64,000 nt of DNA from Candidatus Sulfopaludibacter sp. SbA3 (GTDB taxonomy: Bacteria > Acidobacteriota > Terriglobia > Bryobacterales > Bryobacteraceae). A program made the position numbers and the translations under genes. Each line of letters opens with the position of its first letter. Within the stretch, counting starts at the first letter, position 1. Shown here in pieces: positions 1 through 8,309 of this stretch. Under the pieces are notes generated by a model. The model was not told the origin of the DNA. It searched no databases and worked only from the letters and a program-made list of their open reading frames with translations. Location of the stretch: positions 78,542-142,541 of the forward strand of contig CAMDCN010000022.1 in assembly GCA_945890485.1 (NCBI GenBank), written 5' to 3'.

Positions 1-683
1 AGGGCGTGCGCGCGGCGGCGCAGACCGTCGATCTGCCGTTGTAAGTTTTCCTGATTCAGCCGGACGGTGACCATCACAAACGCCAGCAGCAGCAGGGCGA
101 AGAAGTTTGTGTAGAGCATGCGCTCCATTTCGGGATCGATCAACTGCTGGCCGGTGCGGAAGCTGAGCACGGGGCCAGGGTGCTGGGTGCGCCACCATTC
201 GATGGCCTTGTAGGTAATCGCCACGGAGACGAAGGAGAAGATGGAGAGCACGGCAGAGTTCTTGGCGCGCTCCGAGGGATCGTCGATGGCCTGGCGCAGC
301 ATCAGATAGCCGAAGTAGACGAGCCAGCAGATGAGGGCCCACGTGAGACGCGCGTCCCAAGCCCACCAGATGCCCCAGATCACGCGGCCCCAAATCATGC
401 CGGTGATCAGGTTGACGGCGGCGAAAGCGAGGCCGACTTCCGTCGCCGACATAGCGATGGCGTCATAGCGGAGGTTCCGCTTGGTCAGATACAGGACGCT
501 GGCCACGAGCGCCGTCATGTAACAGCACATCGCGGTGAAGTAGGCCGGCAGGTGGTAGTAGAAGATCCGGTAGATCGGACCTTGCTCCATTTCGTCCGGC
601 AAGTTGAAGAGGATGACGTATAAATTGCGAAGCAGGAGCAGACCCGCGAGCGCGCCGATACCCAAACGAATATTTTTCCCCAT
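1..683 (-). CDS. ccmC: Haem exporter protein CcmC (3'-partial)
   Basis: Inner-membrane CcmC presents haem to CcmE during System I cytochrome c maturation. The frame stays open from the ATG at 683 to the window edge, giving about 227 residues with no stop. The family tryptophan-rich motif WGIWWAWDARLT is present between membrane segments, and several hydrophobic helices can be seen. The gene starts 5 nt after the ccmB stop with GGTGAA as a weak ribosome site, so it is the last visible member of the ccmE-F-H-A-B-C operon. The C-terminus, and any ccmD or ccmG, lie outside the window. The WWxWDxRLT motif makes the family call firm; CcsA-like proteins share it, but the position after ccmAB supports CcmC. 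Confidence 0.93.
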   Translation of the reverse strand, partial: MGKNIRLGIGALAGLLLLRNLYVILFNLPDEMEQGPIYRIFYYHLPAYFTAMCCYMTALVASVLYLTKRNLRYDAIAMSATEVGLAFAAVNLITGMIWGRVIWGIWWAWDARLTWALICWLVYFGYLMLRQAIDDPSERAKNSAVLSIFSFVSVAITYKAIEWWRTQHPGPVLSFRTGQQLIDPEMERMLYTNFFALLLLAFVMVTVRLNQENLQRQIDGLRRRAHA

Positions 684-688
684 GGAGT

Positions 689-1357
689 TCACCTTACAAG
701 AATCGTCTCTACTAGCGCGAGGGCCAGAGTTGTAAATACCACATCGAAGCCGATGAGGAGCCTGAGCCATACGAGGTCGTCGCCGCCGATGTCGTTGCCG
801 GAAAGTAGGATGGTCGTTAGCCGCATCGCCGACATCAGCGCCGGGATCATCATCGGATAGAGCAGCATCGGCAGCATCAGTTCACGCAGGCTGAGGTTCA
901 CCGTGAGCGCGCTGAAGAGGGTGCCGAGGATGGTCATGCCCCAGGTGCCGAGCAGAAAGATCCCGAGCAGCGGCCAGAACTTCGGCGTCCACGTAATGTT
1001 GTAAAAGATGCCGAAGATGGGGAGGCAGATGAGTTCGATGGCCAGCAGCAGGACGAAGCTGGCGACCGATTTGCCGAGGAAGAGTTGGGCGCCGGAGACG
1101 GGGCTCGCAATGAGGACTTCGAGGCAGTCGTTCGGGAGTTCGCGGGCGAAGCTGCGGTTCAGAATCAGCGCTCCGGCGAAGGCGAAGACAAGCCAGAGCA
1201 GGCCGCCCGAGAATTCGGCGACCGCTTCGCCGGAAGGGTCAAAGGCGAAGCTGAACAGGAGGAGGATGACCACGGCGAACGAAAGCGAGGCGTTGAGCGA
1301 CTCCTTGGTGCGGAGCTCGCTGCGGAGGTCCTTCGCGGCGACTTGGAGGAAGATCAT
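689..1357 (-). CDS. ccmB: Haem exporter protein CcmB
   Basis: CcmB is the membrane subunit of the CcmABCD complex, which releases holo-CcmE. The 222-residue product matches the usual length of about 220 and has about six hydrophobic segments. The N-terminal part (F..VAAKDLRSELRTKE) and the ELPNDCLEVLIASPVSG region are typical of the family. The ATG abuts the ccmA stop with no gap, and the stop lies 5 nt before ccmC, so translation is probably coupled. Nothing unusual was seen. Confidence 0.93.
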   Translation of the reverse strand: MIFLQVAAKDLRSELRTKESLNASLSFAVVILLLFSFAFDPSGEAVAEFSGGLLWLVFAFAGALILNRSFARELPNDCLEVLIASPVSGAQLFLGKSVASFVLLLAIELICLPIFGIFYNITWTPKFWPLLGIFLLGTWGMTILGTLFSALTVNLSLRELMLPMLLYPMMIPALMSAMRLTTILLSGNDIGGDDLVWLRLLIGFDVVFTTLALALVETILVR

Positions 1358-2056
1358 CTAGACGGCTCCGAAGGTCCGGTAAACGTAGCCGGGGTCCATC
1401 AACATCTCCGGGGTACGGGGGCCAAAGTGGACGAGCTTGCCTCGTTCGATGAGGGCGACGTGCGTTGCCAGCTCCATCGCTTCGCGGAGTTGGTGGGTCG
1501 ACATGATGATGGTGCGGCCCGCGGCCTTGGCGTCGGAGAGGAGGCCCTGGAGGAGCGCGATGGCGCGGTCGTCGAGGGCGGTAAACGGTTCGTCGAGGAT
1601 CAGAAGGGAAGGGTTGTGGAGGAACGCGCGGGCGACGGCGAGGCGTTGGCGCATGCCGCGGGAGAATTCGCGGACGGGCGAATCGGCGACGTGGGCGAGT
1701 TGAGTACGTTCGAGCCACTCGCGGGCGACGGTCTTCGAGACGCCGTAGAGTTGGGCGAAGATCGTCAGGTTTTCGATGGCCGTGAGTTCGTCGTAGACGC
1801 CGATGCCGTGGCCGAGCAGGCCGATGCGGCGGCGGGCGGAGGCCTGGCGCGGAGAGTCGCCAAACAGCTTCACTTCACCCTGCGCCGCGCCGGACAGGCC
1901 GGCGAGGATCTTCAGCATGGTTGTTTTGCCAGCGCCGTTACGGCCGAGCAGTGCAAGACATTCGCCGCCATGGAGCGAGAACGAGACATCGCGCAGAGCC
2001 GGATAATCGCCAAAGTATTTGTAAACGTGTTCAACGGCGAGGACCGGAACGGACAT
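1358..2056 (-). CDS. ccmA: Haem exporter ATPase CcmA
   Basis: ABC ATPase of the CcmAB complex, whose ATP hydrolysis drives release of holo-CcmE from CcmC. In its 232 residues are a Walker A motif (GRNGAGKT, about residues 38-45), an ABC signature (SRGMRQRL, about 132-139), a Walker B with catalytic Glu (LLILDEP, about 150-156) and a switch His (STHQ). The start ATG directly follows the stop of the upstream regulatory-domain gene, and the stop directly precedes ccmB. Confidence 0.95.
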   Translation of the reverse strand: MSVPVLAVEHVYKYFGDYPALRDVSFSLHGGECLALLGRNGAGKTTMLKILAGLSGAAQGEVKLFGDSPRQASARRRIGLLGHGIGVYDELTAIENLTIFAQLYGVSKTVAREWLERTQLAHVADSPVREFSRGMRQRLAVARAFLHNPSLLILDEPFTALDDRAIALLQGLLSDAKAAGRTIIMSTHQLREAMELATHVALIERGKLVHFGPRTPEMLMDPGYVYRTFGAV

Positions 2057-3028
2057 TTAGCGCTTGGGCTCCTGGGTCCGGTACAGCAGAACGAACCCAA
2101 TTCCCAGGATCGCAAATGTGAGACCGAGAACCCAATAGAGGCGGTCGTGGATCCGCGGGTTCACCTGCGAGATGCTGGGGCCGCGGGATTCGGCCTCTTC
2201 GCCTTCGCCGCCGCCACGTCCATTCGTGAGTTCGCCTTGGCCTTCGAGCTTCAGGTCGAGATCGGTCGTCGACAGTTCGAAGATGCTGGCTTGGGTGCGA
2301 GGTTCCTTGCCCTTGTCGACGAGGCCCGCGCCGGTGACCGTGACGCCGTTGGGCGCGGCGATCATGCTCTGCTCCGCCTTGGTCAGGAGGCGGGTCTTGT
2401 AGCTGGTGGCGTCGGAGAGGGTGTAGGCGAGGTCGATGCGCGTTTCGCCGGGTTTGATAGGGAAATCGAGCTTCCACGTATTCGCCGGGCCGGCTTCGGT
2501 TGCAGCGCGGCGGATGGGCACGCCTTGGGGCGCCGTGCAGTTGATCTCAATCTGCCCTTCCGGCTTCGACGGAAGTTGGAAGCGGAGAGTGCCGTTCTTT
2601 TCGTCGTTCCAGGTGGTCTTGCCGTCGTTCAGGAAGAAGTACGACTCGCGGACGGAGAGCTTGCCGTTCTGCGGTTCAAGTAGCAGCATGTGGTTGGCTG
2701 CGCGAGCGGCGCCGGGCTTGGTGCTGGTGTTGAAAACCTCCACCTGGATGCCGGTGGTGGGGCGGCCCGGGGGCAGCATCAGGTTGTAGGTGACACCGTC
2801 GAAGGCCGTCTGGATCATCGATGGGCCGAGGGCGAGCGGCTTATCGATGGCGAACTTGCCGTCGGCGCCGGACTTCACGCTTTCCACCACTTCTGGGCCG
2901 GCTTGGCCGCCGAGCTTGAAGAGGGTAACGGTGGCGCCGGCTTGGGGTTTGCCGGTGGTTTGATTGAGCACTTGGCCGTCGACAGCGAGCAGCGGCAGTG
3001 CCAGCAAAATGCTATAGAGCAATCTCAT
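2057..3028 (-). CDS. Secreted carboxypeptidase-regulatory-like domain protein with C-terminal membrane anchor
   Basis: Unknown protein inside the ccm operon, 323 residues. An N-terminal signal peptide (about residues 1-17) is followed by a Pro/Gly-rich beta segment (about 18-95, VDGQVLNQTTGKPQAGATV) resembling a carboxypeptidase regulatory-like/transthyretin fold. A middle beta-rich region follows, with one hydrophobic helix near the C-terminus (about 298-316) and a short basic tail. The protein is therefore probably anchored with most of its mass outside the cytoplasm. The start overlaps the preceding zinc-ribbon gene by 4 nt and the stop abuts ccmA. Its place among haem-handling genes suggests a maturation accessory, but nothing in the sequence proves this. 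Confidence 0.7.
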   Translation of the reverse strand: MRLLYSILLALPLLAVDGQVLNQTTGKPQAGATVTLFKLGGQAGPEVVESVKSGADGKFAIDKPLALGPSMIQTAFDGVTYNLMLPPGRPTTGIQVEVFNTSTKPGAARAANHMLLLEPQNGKLSVRESYFFLNDGKTTWNDEKNGTLRFQLPSKPEGQIEINCTAPQGVPIRRAATEAGPANTWKLDFPIKPGETRIDLAYTLSDATSYKTRLLTKAEQSMIAAPNGVTVTGAGLVDKGKEPRTQASIFELSTTDLDLKLEGQGELTNGRGGGEGEEAESRGPSISQVNPRIHDRLYWVLGLTFAILGIGFVLLYRTQEPKR

Positions 3029-3429
3029 GCGTCGGCCTCCATGGGCTTACCGCAGGAACCGCAGAATTTCATCGCTTCCTTGAATTTTTTCCCGCAATGG
3101 GGGCAGACGTGCTCAGGGGCAACCTTCGGCTTCGCGGCTTTCACCGAGGTCTGCACGCCGAGTTCGGCCTTCAGCTTCTCGGCGTCGGAGAGGACCTTCG
3201 CGAGTTCCTTCTGCAGGTCGAGCTTGGTGCGGGCGTAGTCTTCGTCCGAGAGTTTGCCGAGCCGCAGTTCAAACTGCAGATCGCGGAGATTTTCGTAGAT
3301 GCGGGCCTTGGCCTCGTCGACGTGGCGGAAGGGGGAGACCGGCTCCGGCTCGGGCAGGCTTCCCGGGCGCACGATCAGGGTATAGATGAGGACGCCCAAA
3401 ACCAGGAGCGCCGCAATCGCGATAGTCAT
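3025..3429 (-). CDS. CcmI-like membrane protein ending in a zinc ribbon
   Basis: 134 residues: one N-terminal membrane helix (about 2-20), a charged helical segment (about 38-85) and a C-terminal zinc ribbon with two CxxC pairs (CPHCGKKF and CGSCGKPM, about 109-131). The helical part, with ENLRDLQFELRLGKLSDEDY, resembles the N-terminal membrane/coiled-coil module of CcmI/CycH, which feeds apocytochrome to CcmH. The TPR domain of classical CcmI is absent and a zinc ribbon sits in its place. The start overlaps the ccmH stop by 1 nt and the stop overlaps the next gene by 4 nt. The CcmI link is inferred from local sequence and position. Confidence 0.72.
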   Translation of the reverse strand: MTIAIAALLVLGVLIYTLIVRPGSLPEPEPVSPFRHVDEAKARIYENLRDLQFELRLGKLSDEDYARTKLDLQKELAKVLSDAEKLKAELGVQTSVKAAKPKVAPEHVCPHCGKKFKEAMKFCGSCGKPMEADA

Positions 3430-3896
3430 CAGTCGAGCTTTGAGAATTCCTTGTCAATCTGGTCCTGATACTTCTGGACCTCTTCGTCGGTCATCACCGG
3501 GACGGCGTTCGGCTTGCGGTACCGGCGGAGGAACCAACCGATCAGCGCCAAGCCCGCGCCGATGGCCAGAACGGGCGTGGCCAACGCCATGATACCGAAC
3601 CCTTCGTTCGGTGGTTCAGCCAGTGCCTTTTTGCCTTCGCGTTTGACGAAGTCGTCGACGATGACCGCGTCCGCCGCCCCTTCCTTCTGCATCTTGGCGA
3701 TGCGCTGGCGGGCGGGCAGCGAGTAGTGGCATTCGAGCATCTGGCAGGTGGCCACCGTGTTTTTGCAGGCGCCGCAGAGGCAGGCGAGTTTATCGCCGAC
3801 GCGGCGGATCTCTGGCGTCACGTACTGCGAGGAGCTTTGCGCCAGACAGTAGCCGGCAAGGAGAACGGCGAGCGCGCTATTTCGTAGCCGGAACAT
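3429..3896 (-). CDS. ccmH: Cytochrome c biogenesis protein CcmH/CycL-like
   Basis: 155-residue secreted, membrane-tethered thiol protein of the CcmH/CycL/NrfF family, which reduces or presents apocytochrome cysteines to CcmF. It has an N-terminal signal peptide (about 1-19), a Cys-rich segment (LACLCGACKNTVATC, about 38-52) holding the CxxC redox pair, and one membrane helix (about 103-122) with a basic tail. The Cys-rich loop carries extra cysteines (also MLECHY) compared with the LRCxxCQ loop of proteobacterial CcmH. The start lies within the last 20 nt of ccmF; the stop overlaps the zinc-ribbon gene by 1 nt. Confidence 0.85.
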   Translation of the reverse strand: MFRLRNSALAVLLAGYCLAQSSSQYVTPEIRRVGDKLACLCGACKNTVATCQMLECHYSLPARQRIAKMQKEGAADAVIVDDFVKREGKKALAEPPNEGFGIMALATPVLAIGAGLALIGWFLRRYRKPNAVPVMTDEEVQKYQDQIDKEFSKLD

Positions 3897-5892
3897 TCTT
3901 GGTGGAGACTCCTACGACTTCCGTGCGGGCGTACTGCATCTTGATTTTCGCGGGGACCAGGCAGATCAGGGAGCCGAAGAGCAGAACCCAGTAGCCGGCC
4001 CAGATCCAGGTGACGAGCGGGAACACATACGCCTGGATGGTCGGCAACTGCGACTCGCTGCCCATGCCTGCGAAGTTGATGTAGAGGTCCTCGTTTAACT
4101 GGCGCTTGATGGCGACCATCGAGACCGGCTGCTGGCTCTTTTCATAGATCCGGCGTTCCGGCGTCAGGGTCGCGAACGGCTTGCCGTCCACCGTCGCTTC
4201 GACAATCGCGTTCTGCCAGATGTAGTTTTCGTTCTGGCCCATCTTGATGTCGCTAACCTTGATCTCGTAGCGGCCGAGGGGGAACTTGTCGCCCACCTTC
4301 ACTTCGACGGTGGTGTCCTTGTTGAACGCCGCGCCCGAGAAACCGATAAACATCATGACGATGCCCATGTGGACAATGTAGCCGCCGTAACGGCGCGTGT
4401 TGCGATGAGTGAGTTCGATCACGGCCGGGACGAACGAGAGGCCGTCCTTCTGCCGGATCGCCATGGTGCCCTTGAAGAATTCGCTGACGATCGTCCAAGT
4501 GACGAAGGTGCAGAGGCCGAGTGACAGCAAAGCGTAAAAGTGCGAGATCCCAAAACCCATCAGAATGGCAACGGTCGCCACGAAGCCGATGGTCGGCCAC
4601 ATGAAGTTCCGCTTCAGGTTGTCCGGCGTACTGCGGCGCCAAGCGAGCAAGGGGCCGACGCCCGTCAGGAACAGCAGAGCCAGACCGATAGGCACGTTCA
4701 CGCGGTTGAACCACGGCGCGTCCACGCTGATCTTTTCGCCCGCGATCGCTTCGCTAATCACCGGGAACAAGGTGCCCCACAGGATCGCAAAGCAGCTCGC
4801 CAGCAGGATGAGGTTGTTAAACAGGAAGCTCGATTCCCGGCTGACGACGCTCTCCAGCGGCGCTTCGCTTTTCAGGTAGTCGAGGCGGCTGAGGATCAGC
4901 AGAATCGTGATGGCGATGGTCACCGTGAGGAAGGCGACAAAATACGGGCCAATCGGCGACTGCGCAAACGCATGCACCGAGCTCACAATGCCGGACCGCG
5001 TCAGGAACGTCCCGAAGATACAGAGGAAGAACGTGGCGGCGACCAGCACCAGATTCCACACCTTCATCATTCCCTTCTTCTCCTGCATCGTGACGGAGTG
5101 CAGGAAGGCCGTCGAGGTCAACCACGGCAGGAAGCTCGCATTTTCCACCGGATCCCAGCCCCAGTAGCCGCCCCAACCGAGCACCGAATAAGCCCAACCG
5201 GCGCCAAGCAAAATGCCCGTGCTCTGGAAGAGCCACGTGACGATGGCCCACCGCCGCGTCGTAAAGATCCACGAATCACCGGGCTGTCGCGTAATCAGAG
5301 AACCCAGCGCGAAGGCGAACGGCACGATGTAGCCGACGTAGCCCAAATAGAGGGTCGGCGGATGGATGACCATCGTCCAGTACTGCAGCAGCGGGTTCAA
5401 CCCCTGGCCGTCGCCGACATCGACGATCGCCTTGCCGCCGGTCGAAAGCACCTGGAACGGCGGGACGAGGAACGCGATCAGCATGAGGAAGAACGCCTGC
5501 GTCACCATCATCGTCGTCGTAACGTACGGCATGATCTCGCGGTGTTTCCGCCGGTTCTGCAGAATCACGACCAAGGCGTACGTCGCCAGGATGAAGTTCC
5601 ACATCAGCAGCGACCCTTCCTGGCCGCCCCACCACGCCGAGAACTTATAGATCATCGGCATGGCCTTGTTCGAGTGCGCGGCCACGTAGGCCAGCCGGTA
5701 GTCGCCCACCATCAACGCATAGATCAGCAGACCGGAGGCCAGCGTCACCAAACTCCACACACAGATCACGGCGCGCTCGGCGCTCACGATCAGAAACGGT
5801 TTCTTCTTCCACGCTCCCACCAGCGAAGCCACGATCGCGAAGATCGACAGGCAGAAGGAGAGCAGGATCGCCAGGGCGCCTATATTTTCCAT
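3877..5892 (-). CDS. ccmF: Cytochrome c haem lyase CcmF
   Basis: CcmF takes haem from holo-CcmE and ligates it to CxxCH motifs of apocytochromes. The product of 671 residues fits the family length of about 650 and is highly hydrophobic. The diagnostic motif WGGYWGWDPVENASFLPWL is present (about residues 240-258), with conserved periplasmic histidines. The start at 5892 (MENIGALAIL) was chosen because the longer frame begins inside ccmE with non-hydrophobic sequence and GAGG lies just before this ATG. It sits 25 nt after ccmE and overlaps ccmH by 20 nt. Confidence 0.95.
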   Translation of the reverse strand: MENIGALAILLSFCLSIFAIVASLVGAWKKKPFLIVSAERAVICVWSLVTLASGLLIYALMVGDYRLAYVAAHSNKAMPMIYKFSAWWGGQEGSLLMWNFILATYALVVILQNRRKHREIMPYVTTTMMVTQAFFLMLIAFLVPPFQVLSTGGKAIVDVGDGQGLNPLLQYWTMVIHPPTLYLGYVGYIVPFAFALGSLITRQPGDSWIFTTRRWAIVTWLFQSTGILLGAGWAYSVLGWGGYWGWDPVENASFLPWLTSTAFLHSVTMQEKKGMMKVWNLVLVAATFFLCIFGTFLTRSGIVSSVHAFAQSPIGPYFVAFLTVTIAITILLILSRLDYLKSEAPLESVVSRESSFLFNNLILLASCFAILWGTLFPVISEAIAGEKISVDAPWFNRVNVPIGLALLFLTGVGPLLAWRRSTPDNLKRNFMWPTIGFVATVAILMGFGISHFYALLSLGLCTFVTWTIVSEFFKGTMAIRQKDGLSFVPAVIELTHRNTRRYGGYIVHMGIVMMFIGFSGAAFNKDTTVEVKVGDKFPLGRYEIKVSDIKMGQNENYIWQNAIVEATVDGKPFATLTPERRIYEKSQQPVSMVAIKRQLNEDLYINFAGMGSESQLPTIQAYVFPLVTWIWAGYWVLLFGSLICLVPAKIKMQYARTEVVGVSTKNVPATK

Positions 5893-5917
5893 GAGTGGAA
5901 CCTCTACTGAATTAGAC

Positions 5918-6355
5918 TTACGAAGCCCGTTCGTTGATGGAGTTCTCTTTCTTGTAGTTGCCGCCGGGCTTGGCTTCGTACTTCGAAGCGCATTTGGCCG
6001 AGATCTTGGCAGCGTGGAACGTGCCGTCCGGTTCGATGCGTCCGTCCACCAGCGCCTGGGCGCCATCGCGGAACGTATCGGGCAACGGCTCGTTGCCGTC
6101 GTAACGCACGTTCATCTTGCGCTTCTCTTCCACCAGCACGAACGAAACCTGTTTGCCATCGCGCTTGATTGAGCCCTTCTCGATGTCGCCGCCCACGCGC
6201 AGACGTTTCGTCTTCGCATTTGCGTCCATCTTCTCAATCTCGCTGATGGTTTTATAGTAGGAGGCCGTATCCTCGTTGACGCCGCTAGCGGCGACCCATC
6301 CGAGAGTGCCTACCACCACCGCGATCACTAAACCGAATTTAACCGTTGTGTTCAC
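5918..6355 (-). CDS. ccmE: Periplasmic haem chaperone CcmE, CxxxY type
   Basis: CcmE binds haem covalently and carries it from CcmC to CcmF. With the GTG start at 6355 (preceded by GGAGAGG at 7-nt spacing) it has 145 residues: one N-terminal membrane anchor (about 7-24) and the OB-fold (RLRVGGDIEKGSIKRD onward). Where E. coli CcmE has the haem-binding HxxxY motif (His130, Tyr134), this protein reads AKCASKY, so Cys122 replaces the His and Tyr126 is kept. CxxxY CcmE is known from archaea and some bacteria. First gene of the operon, divergent from a methyltransferase gene. Confidence 0.92.
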   Translation of the reverse strand: MNTTVKFGLVIAVVVGTLGWVAASGVNEDTASYYKTISEIEKMDANAKTKRLRVGGDIEKGSIKRDGKQVSFVLVEEKRKMNVRYDGNEPLPDTFRDGAQALVDGRIEPDGTFHAAKISAKCASKYEAKPGGNYKKENSINERAS

Positions 6356-6401
6356 TTCCGCACCTCTCCGCCCCAATTATATCGCCAACGGAACCGCAGC
6401 G
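6356..6401. promoter_or_regulatory. Divergent promoter region ccmE / methyltransferase
   Basis: A 46-bp gap separates two divergent starts. On the minus strand a perfect TATAAT lies at 6381-6376, followed by 20 nt containing GGAGAGG and then the ccmE GTG. A matching -35 box is not obvious. This is the likely promoter of the whole ccm operon. Confidence 0.5.
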
Positions 6402-7058
6402 ATGGAGGAAGTCTACCGCCGTCGTCAAAATCGCTGGCGCCAGTGGCTGACGCCGCCCGCTCCGCTGCTCCACGATCCCCGCGAACTCGCCGTCGAAGCG
6501 CCCCTTGGCCGTTGGAACCTCTATATCGGCTCGGCCGGCACGTACGCGCCCGGCTACGTCAATGTCGATCTCGCCGTCATGCCGGGCGTCGATGTCGCTT
6601 GTAACGCCGAACAGCTTCCCTTCCCCGACGCCGCATTCACCCGCGTCGAATGCGACGCCGTACTCGAACATACGCCGCACCCGGAGCGAATTGTCCGCGA
6701 GATCGAACGAGTCTTGATGCCTGGCGGCTATGCCCATCTGGTCGTCCCGTTCTGCCATCCGTTCCACGCCTACCCCCACGACTACCGCCGGTTCACGCCG
6801 CAGGGGCTGCGCCTGATGGCAGGCGGTCTGGAAGTGGTGGCTGAAGGTTGGCGCACCGGGCCTACGGCCACGCTGCTCGTCTTCCTGATTGAATACGCCA
6901 AACTCTGGTGCCCGTGGCGCCCGCTCCGCGCCGTAGTTCATGGCGTGCTGGGATGGCTCCTGTTCCCCCTGCGCTATCTCGACGTGCCGCTCCGCCGCTC
7001 CCCGCGCGCCTACATTCTCGGCAACCACTGCTATGTTTGGCTCCGCAAACCGGGGTAG
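6402..7058 (+). CDS. Class I SAM-dependent methyltransferase (Methyltransf_11-like)
   Basis: 218 residues. A glycine-bearing SAM-binding start (YIGSAGTYAPGYVNVD), an acidic strand end (NAEQLPFPDAAF) and VLEHTPHPERIVREIERVL followed by MPGGYAHLVVPF match the usual Methyltransf_11 order of motifs. The C-terminal third is hydrophobic (about residues 150-190) and may lie against the membrane. The ATG at 6402 was chosen because a longer frame would run through ccmE. The substrate cannot be told from the sequence. Confidence 0.75.
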   Translation: MEEVYRRRQNRWRQWLTPPAPLLHDPRELAVEAPLGRWNLYIGSAGTYAPGYVNVDLAVMPGVDVACNAEQLPFPDAAFTRVECDAVLEHTPHPERIVREIERVLMPGGYAHLVVPFCHPFHAYPHDYRRFTPQGLRLMAGGLEVVAEGWRTGPTATLLVFLIEYAKLWCPWRPLRAVVHGVLGWLLFPLRYLDVPLRRSPRAYILGNHCYVWLRKPG

Positions 7059-7072
7059 CCAAGGCCGCCTGT

Positions 7073-7085
7073 TACACTCGAATTT
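7073..7085 (+). promoter_or_regulatory. -10-like TACACT directly before the M20 peptidase start
   Basis: TACACT at 7073-7078 lies 7 nt before the ATG at 7086, and no Shine-Dalgarno sequence fits between them. The spacing predicts transcription starting at or next to the ATG, a leaderless mRNA. Confidence 0.45.
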
Positions 7086-8309
7086 ATGCCTCCTTCGTTA
7101 GCCCCCGGCGTTCCCAGCGTCTCCGCGCTGGCCTCCGCCCGTGGCATGAAGGAAGCCCTGCTGCTGCTCAGCAAAGACAAGCAGTGGGTGAACGAGAAGC
7201 ACCTCGCCCTTTGCCGCATCCCCTCGCCCACTTTCTTTGAACAGAAGCGCGCCGAATGGATGCAGCAGCAGTTCCGCGCCCTCGGCTGCGAGGCCACCAT
7301 CGACCCCGCCGGCAATGTCGTCGCTTTCTTGACGCCGAACCCCACCGGCCCCTACGTCGCCGTCACCGCCCACCTCGATACGGTCCTGGCGCCGCGCACG
7401 CCCGAGGAAGTCTATACGCAGCCGGATGGCTCGTTTCACGGCCCCGGAGTATCGGACAACGGCGCGGGCCTGGCCGGACTGCTGGCCGTCGTCCGCGTGT
7501 TGAAGATGATCCCGGAGTTGGCCGGCGTCACCGCCGCCCCAGTTTTCATCGCCAACGTGGGCGAAGAGGGCGAAGGCAACCTGAGCGGGATGCGTTATCT
7601 GTGCCGCCAGTCGCCGCTGGCCAACAAGATTCGCTCCTATCTCGTCCTCGACGGACCTTCGACGGACCACGTCACGTGTCAGGCGCTCGCCAGCCGCCGC
7701 TTCGAGATCACCTTCGCAGGCCCCGGCGGCCATAGCTGGTCGGACTACGGTGTCGGCAACCCGGTCCACGCGCTCAGCCGCGTCATCACTCTGTTCGCCG
7801 AGAACCAGCCGGAGCCAGTCCCCGGCGTCCGCTCCTCGTTCAACTTTGGCGTCATCGACGGCGGCGTGAGCGTGAATTCGATTCCGAACTCCGCCCGCGC
7901 CAAGCTCGATATCCGGTCGGAGTCTCCGTCGCAGCTCGAACTCCTCGGCGACCTGCTCAGCACCTGCGTTGCCAAGGCCGCCGAGATGGAGAACGCGCAG
8001 GCCACCATGGCGCGGGTCACCGCGAAGCTGCGGGAAACCGGCGCCCGGCCCGGCGGCGGCCTCGCCACCGACGCCCCCCTGCTCCGCTACATCGCCGCGG
8101 TCGACGAATGGCTCGGCATCCGTTCGCGCATCGACTGCTCTTCCACCGACGCGAACATTCCGCTGAGCATGAGCATTCCCGCCGTCTCGATTGGCGCCGG
8201 CGGCACCGGCGGCGGCGCGCATACCCCCGGCGAGTGGTTCCGGCCCGAAGGCCGCGACTCCGGGTTGAAACGCATCCTGCTCACGTTGGCGTTGCTCCTT
8301 TCGGAATGA
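7086..8309 (+). CDS. M20-family zinc peptidase/amidohydrolase
   Basis: 407 residues, no signal peptide, probably cytoplasmic. The two-metal site of the M20 family is visible: HLDTV (His96, Asp98), GVSDNGAG (bridging Asp124), GEEGEG (general base Glu160 and ligand Glu161), a lid-domain histidine in GPGGHSWSDYG, and a C-terminal GAHTPGEW ligand histidine. The family removes N-terminal residues or acyl groups from peptides and amino acids; the exact substrate is not evident. The stop overlaps the next start (ATGA), so the transporter gene is coupled to it. Confidence 0.88.
   Translation: MPPSLAPGVPSVSALASARGMKEALLLLSKDKQWVNEKHLALCRIPSPTFFEQKRAEWMQQQFRALGCEATIDPAGNVVAFLTPNPTGPYVAVTAHLDTVLAPRTPEEVYTQPDGSFHGPGVSDNGAGLAGLLAVVRVLKMIPELAGVTAAPVFIANVGEEGEGNLSGMRYLCRQSPLANKIRSYLVLDGPSTDHVTCQALASRRFEITFAGPGGHSWSDYGVGNPVHALSRVITLFAENQPEPVPGVRSSFNFGVIDGGVSVNSIPNSARAKLDIRSESPSQLELLGDLLSTCVAKAAEMENAQATMARVTAKLRETGARPGGGLATDAPLLRYIAAVDEWLGIRSRIDCSSTDANIPLSMSIPAVSIGAGGTGGGAHTPGEWFRPEGRDSGLKRILLTLALLLSE

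Noticed and set aside
1085..2683. Long plus-strand frame opposite ccmA/ccmB
   Set aside because: Mirror of real minus-strand genes in GC-rich DNA; the product is low-complexity Ala/Gly/Arg/Glu with no domain, whereas the minus strand gives CcmA and CcmB motifs.
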